A stretch of DNA of 64,000 nt from assembly GCF_009827405.1 (NCBI RefSeq), contig NZ_WTYY01000003.1:62001-126000 (forward strand). The letters are read 5' to 3'. Positions 43,835 to 56,022 of this stretch are shown here, one piece after another. Made by a program: the position numbers and the translations under genes. The DNA is from Alteraurantiacibacter aestuarii (lineage in GTDB: Bacteria; Pseudomonadota; Alphaproteobacteria; Sphingomonadales; Sphingomonadaceae). Position 1 is the first letter of the stretch; each line of letters opens with the position of its first letter. The notes under the pieces were generated by a model, which was given only the letters and a program-made list of their open reading frames with translations, had not been told where the DNA came from and did no database searches.

Positions 43835-44593
43835 CTATTCCAGATTGCGCAGGCGCGACGAGGCCGGAAGATTGGGGATCGAGGAATAGAGCCTTTCCAG
43901 ATAGGCACTGTCGAATTCGGTCAGGCCGGCAGGTGCATCCGCCCCGCTGTCAAACAGGGTGAGTATGCTGGCAGCGCCCTCATCGCTTTCAGGATAGGTC
44001 TGGGCAATGCCGCGAAGCGTGGCGTAATCGGCCAGCTGGTTGACCGACAGGCCGGAGACCGCAGCCCGGTCTATCACCACCATGCTGGAGGTGATTTCGC
44101 GGCGGATCGGCACATAGATGCGCGAATGTGCAGCCATGACGCGCGCCGTGGGCAGATCGTCCATGTTCTCCCGCCGCCCCACGACCATGCCGTCACGCGT
44201 GCGGGTTTCAGTGGTGATCCAGGCCCGCGCCGGACCGGCTTCCTCAATCAGTTCGCGCCGCTCTGAAACCGAAAGCGGCAGGAACAGATAGCCGCGCTCA
44301 TCGGCCAGCCGCTGGAAATAGCTGCGACCGTCATCAAAGAAGGCAATAATCAGATTGGCGTCGCAGCTTTCCATGTTGGCGGTTGCCAGGCCGATCCGTT
44401 CGGCATTTTCGCGGATACGCGCCACCATGGCCGTGGCGAAATCTTCCTGCAGGCCAATGATGCCGGGGCAGATCGGCTCCTCGAAACGGGCGAGCGGATC
44501 GCCCAGGAAGCTGTTGGCCGCTGCCGGGGCGGCGGTAAGGGCGATTGCAGCGCCTGCGAGGCAGGCAAGAGCACGGCGAAATGTCATCGTCAT
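43835..44593 (-). CDS. secreted protein of unknown family (paralog 2)
   Basis: This 252-residue protein has the signal peptide MTMTFRRALACLAGAAIALTAAPAAA; two possible ATG starts lie at 44593 and 44587. It shares with its neighbour LARFEEPICPGIIGLQEDFA, TRTRDGMVVGRRE, AHSRIYVPIRREITSSMVVIDRAAVSG and QLADYATLRGIAQT. It lacks the 45-residue Asp/Pro-rich insert that follows the signal in paralog 1. The function is not known. It is transcribed in the same direction, 116 bp upstream of paralog 1. Confidence 0.75.
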   Translation of the reverse strand: MTMTFRRALACLAGAAIALTAAPAAANSFLGDPLARFEEPICPGIIGLQEDFATAMVARIRENAERIGLATANMESCDANLIIAFFDDGRSYFQRLADERGYLFLPLSVSERRELIEEAGPARAWITTETRTRDGMVVGRRENMDDLPTARVMAAHSRIYVPIRREITSSMVVIDRAAVSGLSVNQLADYATLRGIAQTYPESDEGAASILTLFDSGADAPAGLTEFDSAYLERLYSSIPNLPASSRLRNLE

Positions 44594-44826
44594 CTACTTA
44601 CTCCAAGACTTGTCCGGCCCCCGGGGTTGAAACACGTGCGAACTTCTCTTGCGCACATATAGCATGATTTGCGGCGAAAAGTGCAATTTTGCCATTTGCG
44701 CCAGATGCAAAGCTCGGCTTTGTGGGGCAAAATGACAGCAAGGCTTAATCAACCGCAACATTTGCGTTAGAGGGGCCGCGAAAGACCAAAGCGGCGCTGC
44801 GCTTTCGCACCAGACAGGAGTTACCG

Positions 44827-46026
44827 ATGTCCAAGAATGTCCTTGAAAAGCTGGCTGAAACCAATCCGGAATGTGAGATCTGGTGGGATTCGTCCCCGCT
44901 GATCTATCCCAGCTGGAAGGCAGAAACGCTGGCCGCCGCCCCGGCTGACAAGCTGGCCGCGTGGACCGAGCAGCTGGACCGCATGTACGATCAGGCCACT
45001 ATCGATGCCAAGGGCACGATGGGTTTTCGCGGTGTCACCACCAATCCGCCGCTCAGCCTGCAGGCGATCCAGCTTGATCCCGCCGGCTGGACCAGGATCA
45101 TCAAGGATGTCGCCGCCGCCAATCCCGGCCTCGATGTCGAAGGTGTCTACTGGAAGGTCTATCTGCATCTGGTGAAGCTGGGCGCCGACGCCATCCTGCC
45201 GGTCTACAAGTCCTCCGGCGGCAAATATGGCATGCTGTCTGGCCAGGTCGATCCGCGCTTCGTCACCGATTTTGACAAGATGCTGACACAGGGCCTGTCG
45301 ATTGCCGAAATGGGCGCAAACGTCATGGTCAAGATCCCCGGATCGAAGGAAGGCTATGAAGTGATCGAGGAGCTGACCGCGCGCGGCATCTCCACCAACA
45401 ACACCACCAGCTTCACCGTGGCCCAGTACATGCGCTGCATGGCTGCCGTGACCGCAGGCCTCCAGCGCGCAAAGGCCGCAGGTGTCGATCTTTCCAGGTG
45501 GCGCAGCGTCATCACCCACATGTCCAGCCGTCTGGGCGAAAAGGGTGACTGGAAGAACGAAGCCAAGGTTCGCGGCATCGATCTGTCGCTGGATGAAATC
45601 CGCGATGGCGAGGAAGCCGTTCTCAAGCGCGCCTATCACTGGGGCAAGGACAACGGCCACCCGTCCAAGATGCTGCAATGCTCCATGCGCGTGGAGAAGG
45701 ATGGCAGCGGCAAGACCGTCAGCCGTCACATCCAGGATTTTGCCGGTGGCGATTTCGTCTACACCTGCCCGCCCAGCTACATCGCCGGTCTGATGGCCGA
45801 GGAAGAGGCTCTGGGTGAATTCGATCCCAAGGCTATCGACCGCGCTCCCAACCCGGCCAGCGTGGCCAAGCTGATGAAGCTTCCCAGCTTCCGCCAGGCT
45901 TATGAATTCGAAGGCATGAAGCCGAGCGAGTTTGCCCAGTTCGGCAGCTTCCAGGCCACTGCGACAGAATTCGCCGCCGCCACCCGCCAGACGGTCGATT
46001 TTGTCAGAATGGTGGTTGAGGGGTAA
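44827..46026 (+). CDS. transaldolase-family TIM-barrel protein
   Basis: This 399-residue protein has the transaldolase patterns GFRGVTTNPPLSLQA (loop binding the substrate) and VMVKIPGSKEGYEVIEEL, in which the lysine is the likely Schiff-base residue. It is longer than fructose-6-phosphate-type enzymes and close to two-domain transaldolases. AGGAG precedes the ATG by 7 bp. It probably works in sugar-phosphate interconversion, but the divergent C-terminal part (KMLQCSMRVEKDGSGK) leaves the substrate open. Confidence 0.82.
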   Translation: MSKNVLEKLAETNPECEIWWDSSPLIYPSWKAETLAAAPADKLAAWTEQLDRMYDQATIDAKGTMGFRGVTTNPPLSLQAIQLDPAGWTRIIKDVAAANPGLDVEGVYWKVYLHLVKLGADAILPVYKSSGGKYGMLSGQVDPRFVTDFDKMLTQGLSIAEMGANVMVKIPGSKEGYEVIEELTARGISTNNTTSFTVAQYMRCMAAVTAGLQRAKAAGVDLSRWRSVITHMSSRLGEKGDWKNEAKVRGIDLSLDEIRDGEEAVLKRAYHWGKDNGHPSKMLQCSMRVEKDGSGKTVSRHIQDFAGGDFVYTCPPSYIAGLMAEEEALGEFDPKAIDRAPNPASVAKLMKLPSFRQAYEFEGMKPSEFAQFGSFQATATEFAAATRQTVDFVRMVVEG

Positions 46027-46060
46027 GACCTCTCTCGGATTAATCTGAGAGGATAAAAAA

Positions 46061-46849
46061 GTGCAGACAGGCATGGTCAGATCTACCGCTCAAGTTTGGG
46101 GGGTGGTTCTGGCCGTCCTGTTCCAGATCTGCGCAACCTTTCTTCCCGCATTGGGCTTCGGGGTGAACATTGGTGAGCAATCCGATGCCACCAACACACT
46201 GATAACTCCGGCAGGCTGGGCCTTCATCATCTGGGGGCCGCTCTATACCGGTTCGATCGTCTATGCGGTCTATCAGGCTATGCCGCGACAGCGCAGCAAT
46301 GGCTTGCTGGCCAGTACTGCATGGCCTGCCGCCTGCGCATTCTTCGGCAACGGGCTGTGGGCCTTATATGTCCAGTTCACCGACCTGAATGGCGTATCGG
46401 TGGCGATCATCGCGTTCACTCTGGCGAGTATTCTGACCGCCTTCCGCCAGATGGCACCCTGGCAGACTGCCTTCTCGCGCGCAGAACAATGGTGCGTGGT
46501 GCTGCCGTTGAGCACTCTGGCCGCGTGGCTTTCCGCTGCATCCATCGTCAATGTTGCCGCATCGCTGAAATATCACGGCGTAGATGCTGGCAGTCTGGGA
46601 CCAACGCTGTCCGCTGCGGTGGTCTTGGCAGGCGGGATCATAGCCGCAACCGCAGTTCTGCGTGAACGCGGCAACCCCTGGTATGCGCTGGTGTTCCTGT
46701 GGGCACTTGCCGCCATTCACGCAGCAGGTGGGCAAGTTTCGGAGTATGTCGGCATGGCAACGCTGATCGCCGCCGCACTGGTCAGCGCGGCTGCTCTCTA
46801 TGCTCTGGCGAATGCCGGCAACCGCAGGCATTGGTTCAAAGCAGGCTGA
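46061..46849 (+). CDS. TspO/MBR-like membrane protein
   Basis: This 262-residue protein has about seven hydrophobic segments and the TspO-like motif ITPAGWAFIIWGPLYTGSIVY. A GTG at 46061 preceded by GAGAGGATAAAAAA is the likely start; an ATG at 46073 is alternative. TspO proteins bind porphyrins or similar ligands and influence stress or pigment control; this relative's ligand is unknown. It follows the transaldolase gene by 34 bp, with a hairpin (CCTCTC/GAGAGG) between them. Confidence 0.7.
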   Translation: MQTGMVRSTAQVWGVVLAVLFQICATFLPALGFGVNIGEQSDATNTLITPAGWAFIIWGPLYTGSIVYAVYQAMPRQRSNGLLASTAWPAACAFFGNGLWALYVQFTDLNGVSVAIIAFTLASILTAFRQMAPWQTAFSRAEQWCVVLPLSTLAAWLSAASIVNVAASLKYHGVDAGSLGPTLSAAVVLAGGIIAATAVLRERGNPWYALVFLWALAAIHAAGGQVSEYVGMATLIAAALVSAAALYALANAGNRRHWFKAG

Positions 46850-46885
46850 AGCAAAGCCCGCAGCCCTGCTCTGCGCGTTTGTCCG

Positions 46886-48837
<1,952 letters not shown>

Positions 48838-48847
48838 CGCAAGTTCC

Positions 48848-49522
48848 TCAAACCCACTTCAGCCCCATGTCGGTCAGCTTCTGGCGGAAGCCGTACATGT
48901 CGAGGCCGAGTACGCCGGCGGCCAGCTTCTGGCGCTTGTCTTCCTCATTGGCCTCGCGCGCCTGTGCCTTCTTCAGCACTTCTTCTGCCTGCTCTCGCTT
49001 CACCACGCACACGCCGTCATCATCGGCCACGATGATATCGCCGGGACGGATGAAGGCACCGGCGCAGACCACGTCCACGTTCACGCTGCCAAGGCTGGCC
49101 TTGATCGTGCCTTGCGCAAAAATGCGCTTGGACCAGACGGGGAAGTTCATCTCGGTCAGATCGCGGATATCGCGAATACCGGCATCGATGATCAGGCCCT
49201 TCACGCCGCGCGCCTGCGCCGATGTGGCCAGCAGATCGCCGAAATAGCCATCTTCGCACGGGCTAGTGGGTGCGATCACCAGAATGTCGCCATCCTGGCA
49301 CTGCTCGATCGCCGCATGGACCATGTAATTATCACCGGGAGGAACACTGATCGTCACCGCCGAGGCGCCCACGCGCATGCCCGAATAGATGGGGCGCATG
49401 TAGCTCGCCAGCAGGCCGGTGCGGCCCTGCGATTCGTGCACGGTGGCAACCCCGCAAGCGCCCAAAGCCTGCACAATTTCCTTATCCGCACGCTCGATAT
49501 TCTGGACGACAATTCCGGACAT
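48848..49522 (-). CDS. ligK: 4-carboxy-4-hydroxy-2-oxoadipate aldolase LigK (RraA-like)
   Basis: This 224-residue RraA-fold aldolase performs the last pathway step, cleaving 4-carboxy-4-hydroxy-2-oxoadipate to pyruvate and oxaloacetate. The core [24 protein letters not shown] holds the arginine/aspartate pair that binds substrate and metal. It is the first gene of the leftward operon and lies opposite the rightward operon, with a 144-bp shared promoter region. Confidence 0.93.
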   Translation of the reverse strand: MSGIVVQNIERADKEIVQALGACGVATVHESQGRTGLLASYMRPIYSGMRVGASAVTISVPPGDNYMVHAAIEQCQDGDILVIAPTSPCEDGYFGDLLATSAQARGVKGLIIDAGIRDIRDLTEMNFPVWSKRIFAQGTIKASLGSVNVDVVCAGAFIRPGDIIVADDDGVCVVKREQAEEVLKKAQAREANEEDKRQKLAAGVLGLDMYGFRQKLTDMGLKWV

Positions 49523-49666
49523 TCACCGTTCTCCTGCTCGAATGTTGCTCACTTCAATCGCTGCGGCATCGGTTGACCGCCTCGCCCTCTCTCGTCAAGG
49601 CCGCACACGAGCAGCCTCGCAAACTTGTAAGCAACACATACATTATGTAGATCGCGCCGCAGAGAG
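49523..49666. promoter_or_regulatory. divergent promoter region of the lig cluster
   Basis: The two lig transcripts start back to back here. On the plus strand, CTTGTAAGCAACACATACATTATG contains a TTGTAA-like -35 and a plausible -10 a helix turn and a half away. No LigR-type LysR gene lies in the window, so the regulator would act from elsewhere. The short gap suggests joint control of both operons. Confidence 0.5.
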
Positions 49667-50497
49667 ATGCCAGACTCGAAAGACACCCTTGCAGCCCCGC
49701 GTGTGGCTATGATCGGCTTCGGTGAGGCCGGGTCCGCCTTTGCTGCCCCCGGCGGCTGGAACGGGCGGGCCAGCGGATGGGACATCGTGCCCGATCGCTG
49801 CGCCGCGATGGCGCAATATGGCGTGACCGCAGGCAGCAATGCGGCGCAGGCTTTGGCCGATGCCGATATCATCCTCTCGCTCGTCACCGCAGACAGCGCA
49901 GTCAACGCGGCCAGCGATTATGCGCCACTGATGAAAGCGGGTGCATTGTGGTGTGACATGAATTCCGTTTCCCCCGGTAGCAAGCTGATGGCCGCGCAGG
50001 CCGTTACCGCGGCTGGCGGGCGCTATGTCGATGTTGCGGTGATGGCGCCGGTTGAAAAGGGCCGCGATGTGCCGCTGCTGATCAGCGGGCCGGATGCCGA
50101 AGTGGCGCGCGCGATGCTGGCAACGCTCGGCTTTGCCAGGGCGCGGATCGTGGGCGACGAGGTGGGCCGCGCCTCATCGATCAAGATGATCCGCTCGATC
50201 ATGGTCAAGGGCATGGAAGCGCTGACCTATGAGTGCGCCGCCGCTGCCGAAAAGGCCGGCGTGATGGATGAAGTGATGTCCTCCCTCGATGCCTCGGAAA
50301 AGGACTGGGACTGGATGACGCGCACCGCCTATAATCGCGAGCGCATGGAAACACACGGACTTCGCCGCGCGGCGGAAATGGAAGAAGTGGCGCGCACACT
50401 TCGCGAACTGGGCGTAGAGCCGGTGATGAGCGAAGGTACGGTCACGCTCCAGCGGCGCGCAGCAAAACCCAAAGCCAGGAGGAACAAGGCAGCATGA
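49667..50497 (+). CDS. NAD(P)-dependent dehydrogenase, 6PGDH-like with DUF1932 C-terminus
   Basis: This 276-residue protein has an N-terminal Rossmann motif, VAMIGFGEAGSAFA, a beta-hydroxyacid dehydrogenase core, and a C-terminal DUF1932 domain (YNRERMETHGLRRAAEMEEVARTLRELG). It heads the rightward lig operon and overlaps ligJ by 4 bp. Its substrate is not established. It could reduce or oxidise a hydroxy-acid by-product of protocatechuate cleavage. DUF1932 proteins occur near aromatic genes in several sphingomonads. Confidence 0.85.
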   Translation: MPDSKDTLAAPRVAMIGFGEAGSAFAAPGGWNGRASGWDIVPDRCAAMAQYGVTAGSNAAQALADADIILSLVTADSAVNAASDYAPLMKAGALWCDMNSVSPGSKLMAAQAVTAAGGRYVDVAVMAPVEKGRDVPLLISGPDAEVARAMLATLGFARARIVGDEVGRASSIKMIRSIMVKGMEALTYECAAAAEKAGVMDEVMSSLDASEKDWDWMTRTAYNRERMETHGLRRAAEMEEVARTLRELGVEPVMSEGTVTLQRRAAKPKARRNKAA

Positions 50498-51519
50498 GCC
50501 TGATTATCGATTGTCACGGCCATTACACGGTGCTCCCCAAGGGGCACGACCAGTGGCGCGAGGACCAGAAGGCCGCCTACAAGGAAGGCAAGGCACCTCC
50601 GCCCTATCCGGAAATCTCCGATGACGAGATTCGCCAGACGATCGAGGACAACCAGCTCAAGCTGATCAAGGAACGCGGCGCGGATTTCACGCTGTTTTCC
50701 CCGCGTGCCAGCGCCATGGCGCATCACATCGGCGATCAGGAAGTCAGCGCGGCATGGGCCACCCATTGCAACAACCTGATCTACCGCGTCACCCAGCTGT
50801 TCCCCGATGTATTCATTGGCGGCTGCATGTTGCCGCAGAGCCCCAAGGCCGACCTGACCGCCAGCATCAAGGAGCTTCGCCGCTGCGTGGAGGAGCTGGG
50901 CTTTGTCGGCTGCAACCTCAATCCCGATCCGGGCGGCGGGCATTTCACCCATCCCCCGCTGACCGACGAATACTGGTTCCCGCTGTACGAGGTGATGGAG
51001 GAGCTGGACGTGCCCGGCATGATCCACGTTTCGGGCAGCTGCAATCCGGCCATGCATGCCACGGGCGGATATTACCTCGCCGCGGACACGGTGGCGTTCA
51101 TGCAATTGCTGCAGGGCGATCTTTTTGCGCGTTTCCCCAATTTGCGCCTGATCATTCCGCATGGTGGCGGCGCTGTGCCATATCACTGGGGCCGCTATCG
51201 CGGTCTCGCCGATATGCTCAAGCAGCCAAGCCTGGATCAGCACCTGATGAACAACGTGTTTTTCGATACCTGCGTCTATCACCAGCCGGGCATCAACCTG
51301 CTGGCCGACGTGATCGAGAACAAGAATATCCTGTTCGGCAGCGAGATGGTGGGCGCGGTGCGCGGCATCGATCCGCAGACCGGCCATTATTTCGACGACA
51401 CCAAGCGCTATATCGACGCACTCGATATCTCTGATGAAGAGAAGCACGCCATCTTCGAAGGCAATGCGCGTAAGGTGTATCCCCGCATGGACGCCATCCT
51501 GAAAGGCAAGGGACTTTGA
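50494..51519 (+). CDS. ligJ: 4-oxalomesaconate hydratase LigJ
   Basis: This 341-residue amidohydrolase-fold enzyme carries the LigJ start DCHGHYT, with metal-binding histidines, and the conserved MIHVSGSCNPAMHATGGYYLAADT and IIPHGGGAVPYHWGRYRG. It adds water to the product of LigU to give 4-carboxy-4-hydroxy-2-oxoadipate, the LigK substrate. It overlaps the preceding gene by 4 bp and the next gene by 4 bp. Confidence 0.93.
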   Translation: MSLIIDCHGHYTVLPKGHDQWREDQKAAYKEGKAPPPYPEISDDEIRQTIEDNQLKLIKERGADFTLFSPRASAMAHHIGDQEVSAAWATHCNNLIYRVTQLFPDVFIGGCMLPQSPKADLTASIKELRRCVEELGFVGCNLNPDPGGGHFTHPPLTDEYWFPLYEVMEELDVPGMIHVSGSCNPAMHATGGYYLAADTVAFMQLLQGDLFARFPNLRLIIPHGGGAVPYHWGRYRGLADMLKQPSLDQHLMNNVFFDTCVYHQPGINLLADVIENKNILFGSEMVGAVRGIDPQTGHYFDDTKRYIDALDISDEEKHAIFEGNARKVYPRMDAILKGKGL

Positions 51520-51839
51520 GCGAAACAGACACCCCCTCCGTCGCCACAGGCTTTGCCAAATGCGCCAAGCCCGAGCGTTATATCCAGCAACTCGTCGCGC
51601 ACTGGGGGCACAAATATGCCACCAGCTATGACGAGGGTGACGGCATGGGCGTGTTCCCCTTCTCCGAGCATGAGACCGCAGTGATGACCGCGCACAAGGA
51701 CGGCATCGGCATCACGCTGACCACCGGGGACAAGGATCGCAACGAACACATGCGCGGCGTGATCGAGCGCCATATCGATCGCTTCGCCTTTCGCGAGGCG
51801 CCGCTGACCTACGAATGGAAAGAAGCCAAGGAATCCTGA
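51516..51839 (+). CDS. DUF2218 family protein
   Basis: The 107-residue product starts at TTG 51516, overlapping ligJ's TGA; no ATG is available in the N-terminal part. The sequence RYIQQLVAHWGHKYATSYDEGDGMGVFPF...FAFREAPLTYEWKEA fits DUF2218, a small beta-rich fold of unknown function. It lies between ligJ and ligA, so it is made with the dioxygenase. A stabilising, metal-handling or regulatory role is possible but unsupported. Confidence 0.8.
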   Translation: MSETDTPSVATGFAKCAKPERYIQQLVAHWGHKYATSYDEGDGMGVFPFSEHETAVMTAHKDGIGITLTTGDKDRNEHMRGVIERHIDRFAFREAPLTYEWKEAKES

Positions 51840-51840
51840 C

Positions 51841-53171
<1,331 letters not shown>

Positions 53172-53177
53172 TTTTAC

Positions 53178-53216
53178 GGGCGCCCGCGGAACAATTTTCG
53201 CGGGCGCCCTTTCCTT
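53178..53216 (+). terminator. intrinsic-terminator-like hairpin between ligB and ligC
   Basis: A perfect 11-bp stem, GGGCGCCCGCG (53178-53188) with CGCGGGCGCCC (53199-53209), encloses a 10-nt loop and is followed by TTTCCTTT. It would stop or thin transcription after ligB, giving more LigAB than the downstream proteins. Confidence 0.75.
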
Positions 53217-53258
53217 TCACAAGACCCACTCAACCCTGCGCAACAGGAGAGACCCCCC

Positions 53259-54218
53259 ATGAAGATCGCACTCGCCGGTGGCGGCGCTTTTGGTGAAAAG
53301 CACCTCGACGGCCTGAAGAATATCGACGGCGTGGAAGTGACCGCGCTGGTTGGCCGCACTCTGGACAAGACCCAGGAAATGGCCGCCAAATACGGCGTTC
53401 CGCACGCCACCACCGATTATGAAGCGATGCTGGAGCGCGACGATGTCGACGCGGTGATCCTGTGCACGCCCACGCAGATGCACGCCGATCAGACGATCAA
53501 GGCGATGGATGCGGGCAAGCATGTCGAAGTGGAAATCCCGCTGGCAGACAGCTGGGCCGATGCCGAAGCCGTGCTGAAGAAGCAGGAAGAAACCGGCCTG
53601 GTCTGCATGGCCGGCCACACCCGCCGCTTCAACCCTTCGCACCAGTACGTGAAGCAGCAGATCGAGAGCGGAAAGTTCAACGTCCTGTCGATGGATGTGG
53701 AAACCTATTTCTTCCGCCGCGAGAACAAGAACGCCAAGGGCGAACCGCGCAGCTGGACCGATCACCTGCTGTGGCACCACAGTGCGCACACGATCGACAT
53801 CTTCCAGTACATGACCGGCGCCAAGGTGATCGCGGCCAATATCCTGCAGGGGCCAAAGCACCCCACGCTGGGCATTGCGATGGACCAGTCGATCCAGATG
53901 AAGACCGACAAGGGCCAGATCCTGACCCTGTCGCTCAGCTTCAACAACGATGGGCCGTTCGGCACCTTCTTCCGCTATATCGGCGACACGGCGACCTATC
54001 TGGCGCGCTATGACGATCTGTTCACCGGCCGGGATGAGCCGATTGACCTGACCGGCGTGGCCGTATCCAACAACGGTATCGAGCTGCAGGACCGGGAATT
54101 CATTTCCGCCATCCGCGAAGGGCGTGAGCCCAACAGCTCCGTGCGCGGCGTGATCGAATGCTATCGCACCATCGGCCAGCTGGCCGCCAGCCTTGAAGCG
54201 CAGGACGGCTGGTCCTGA
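53259..54218 (+). CDS. ligC: 4-carboxy-2-hydroxymuconate-6-semialdehyde dehydrogenase LigC
   Basis: This 319-residue Gfo/Idh/MocA-type dehydrogenase has the NADP-binding start KIALAGGGAFGEKHLDGLKN and the LigC-typical WTDHLLWHHSAHTIDIFQYM. It oxidises the LigAB product (as its hemiacetal) to 2-pyrone-4,6-dicarboxylate. It is followed directly by the aldo/keto reductase gene (TGATG, 1-bp overlap). A hairpin precedes it, so expression may be lower than ligAB. Confidence 0.95.
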   Translation: MKIALAGGGAFGEKHLDGLKNIDGVEVTALVGRTLDKTQEMAAKYGVPHATTDYEAMLERDDVDAVILCTPTQMHADQTIKAMDAGKHVEVEIPLADSWADAEAVLKKQEETGLVCMAGHTRRFNPSHQYVKQQIESGKFNVLSMDVETYFFRRENKNAKGEPRSWTDHLLWHHSAHTIDIFQYMTGAKVIAANILQGPKHPTLGIAMDQSIQMKTDKGQILTLSLSFNNDGPFGTFFRYIGDTATYLARYDDLFTGRDEPIDLTGVAVSNNGIELQDREFISAIREGREPNSSVRGVIECYRTIGQLAASLEAQDGWS

Positions 54219-55219
54219 TGGCTATCGGTGCGAGAGAGATTGCGGGGCGCGCGCTGCACCCCGTGGGGCTGGGCTGCATGAACCTGTCCTGGGCCTATGG
54301 TACCCCGCCCGCGCATGAGGATTGCGTCGCTTTCCTCAATCGCGCGCTGGACCTTGGCTACGATCATCTCGACACCGCGCGCATCTATGGCGCGGGCAAG
54401 AATGAGGCGCTGATCGGTGAGGCATTGAAGGGGCGCAGGAACGAATTCTTCCTCGCCTCCAAATGCGGCATTGTGGTGGAAGGTCCCAAGCGCGGGGTGG
54501 ATTGCAGCCCCGCCGCTCTGGACGCGGCGCTGGACACCAGCCTGGACCTGCTCGGCACCGATCATATCGATCTGTATTACATGCACCGCTTCGATCCCAA
54601 GGTGCCGATTGCCGATAGCGTGGGCGCTTTGTCGCGCGCGATAGAGGCGGGCAAGATCGGGGCATATGGCGTGTCCGAATGGTCCGCCGCCCATATCCGC
54701 GAGGCCCATGCCATCCATCCGGTGGGCGCGGTGCAGACCGAATATTCGCTGTGGACCCGCAATGTCGAACTGGGCGTGCTGCCCACGTGCGAGGAACTGG
54801 GCATTCCGCTGGTGGCCTTCAGCCCCGTGGGGCGCGGTGCGCTGGGCGGGGAGATCAAGGACCCCTCCACGCTGGAAGAGCAGGACCTGCGCCACAAGAT
54901 GCCGCGCTTCACGCCCGATCACTGGCCGCATAATCTGGCGCTGATCGAACAGCTGGTGGATCTGGCCAAAGGCGCTGGCGTCACCGCCGGCCAGCTGGCG
55001 CTGAACTGGGTGCTGGCGCAGAGCGAGGTCATGCATGTGATCCCCGGCACCACCAATCCTCAGCACCTTGAGGACAATTACAACGCCGCCAATGTGGCGA
55101 TCCCGGCTGACGTGCTGGCAAGGGCCGATGCGCTGATCAACCAGTCCACCGTATCCGGCCACCGCTATCACGATGCGATCAAGCCGACGATCGACACAGA
55201 GGAATTCGAGGACGCCTGA
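54218..55219 (+). CDS. aldo/keto reductase
   Basis: This 333-residue AKR TIM barrel has the catalytic tetrad visible: Asp and Tyr in LDTARIYGAGKNE, Lys in FFLASKCGI, and His in YYMHRFDP. The start at 54218 overlaps the ligC stop, and the stop overlaps the next gene (TGATG). It would reduce an aldehyde or ketone with NADPH. In this operon a plausible substrate is a semialdehyde or hydroxyketone by-product. It is not part of the classical SYK-6 lig operon, so the context is noteworthy. Confidence 0.9.
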   Translation: MAIGAREIAGRALHPVGLGCMNLSWAYGTPPAHEDCVAFLNRALDLGYDHLDTARIYGAGKNEALIGEALKGRRNEFFLASKCGIVVEGPKRGVDCSPAALDAALDTSLDLLGTDHIDLYYMHRFDPKVPIADSVGALSRAIEAGKIGAYGVSEWSAAHIREAHAIHPVGAVQTEYSLWTRNVELGVLPTCEELGIPLVAFSPVGRGALGGEIKDPSTLEEQDLRHKMPRFTPDHWPHNLALIEQLVDLAKGAGVTAGQLALNWVLAQSEVMHVIPGTTNPQHLEDNYNAANVAIPADVLARADALINQSTVSGHRYHDAIKPTIDTEEFEDA

Positions 55220-56019
55220 TGGCATCGGTGCGCGCCCCCATCGGCTATTCCCGGCGCACCACGCGCAAGCCGTTCTTTTATGCCAATGCGCATGAGAAGG
55301 ACTTCGTACCGCTGGAACCGGCAGAGGTGGACATCACCGATGCGCGCGGCATGGATTGCAGCCTTGATGTGGAGGGCTTCACGCTGGTGGAACATCGCAG
55401 CGCGGTGGCCGATCTGACCGATCTGGCGCAGGTGGCCGCCGTGCATGCTGGCGAAATTGCCGACCTGCTGAAAGCGCAGACCGGCTGCGACCATGTGGAC
55501 ATGTTCAGCCGCGGCATATTGCGCTTTTCGGAGCGGCTGGGCGCCAATGACGCGCATGACAATTCGCACCCGGCGCGCTTTGTCCATGTCGATATGGCCA
55601 GGGACGCCGCTGCCAAGGCGCGCGAGGCATCGGCCCCCGAAGGACACGCCATCGCCCGCAGCGCGCAATATAATGTCTGGCGCGTGCTCAGCCAGCCGCC
55701 GCAGGACGTGCCGCTGGCGCTGTGCGCGGCCAATTCGCTGCAGGATGGCGACCTGATCGATTGCGATGCAATCTTCGATCCGCCCGGCGCGCCCGAATGG
55801 TCTTTCGAGAATTACCTGCTGGCGCAAAATCCGGCGCATCGCTGGTACTATTTCGCCGACATGCATCCCGGCGAGGCGCTGATCTTCAAGACCAGCGAAA
55901 GCGATCCGGCGCGCGCGCAACTGATGCCGCACGGCGCATTCGATAATCCCATCGCTCCCGCCGAAGCACCGCCGCGCATCAGCCTTGAAATGCGCGGCGT
56001 ATGCTACTGGTTCGGCTGA
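55219..56019 (+). CDS. CmcJ/NvfI family oxidoreductase-like protein
   Basis: This 266-residue protein has the family features AHDNSHPARFVHVD (with a histidine array), YNVWRVLSQPPQDVPLALCAANSLQ and NYLLAQNPAHRWYYFADMHPGEALIFKTSESDP. CmcJ/NvfI proteins are found in cephamycin and fungal meroterpenoid biosynthesis, where they act as or with oxygenases; the bacterial role is unclear. It closes the rightward operon and is coupled to the aldo/keto reductase. It might hydroxylate or decarboxylate an aromatic acid entering the pathway. Confidence 0.8.
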   Translation: MASVRAPIGYSRRTTRKPFFYANAHEKDFVPLEPAEVDITDARGMDCSLDVEGFTLVEHRSAVADLTDLAQVAAVHAGEIADLLKAQTGCDHVDMFSRGILRFSERLGANDAHDNSHPARFVHVDMARDAAAKAREASAPEGHAIARSAQYNVWRVLSQPPQDVPLALCAANSLQDGDLIDCDAIFDPPGAPEWSFENYLLAQNPAHRWYYFADMHPGEALIFKTSESDPARAQLMPHGAFDNPIAPAEAPPRISLEMRGVCYWFG

Positions 56020-56022
56020 AAC

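Noticed and set aside
46028-46056. Hairpin after the transaldolase gene as an intrinsic terminator
   Set aside because: CCTCTC/GAGAGG is followed by an A-run, not a T-run, on the plus strand. The TspO-like gene starts immediately after, with a ribosome binding site in the hairpin arm.
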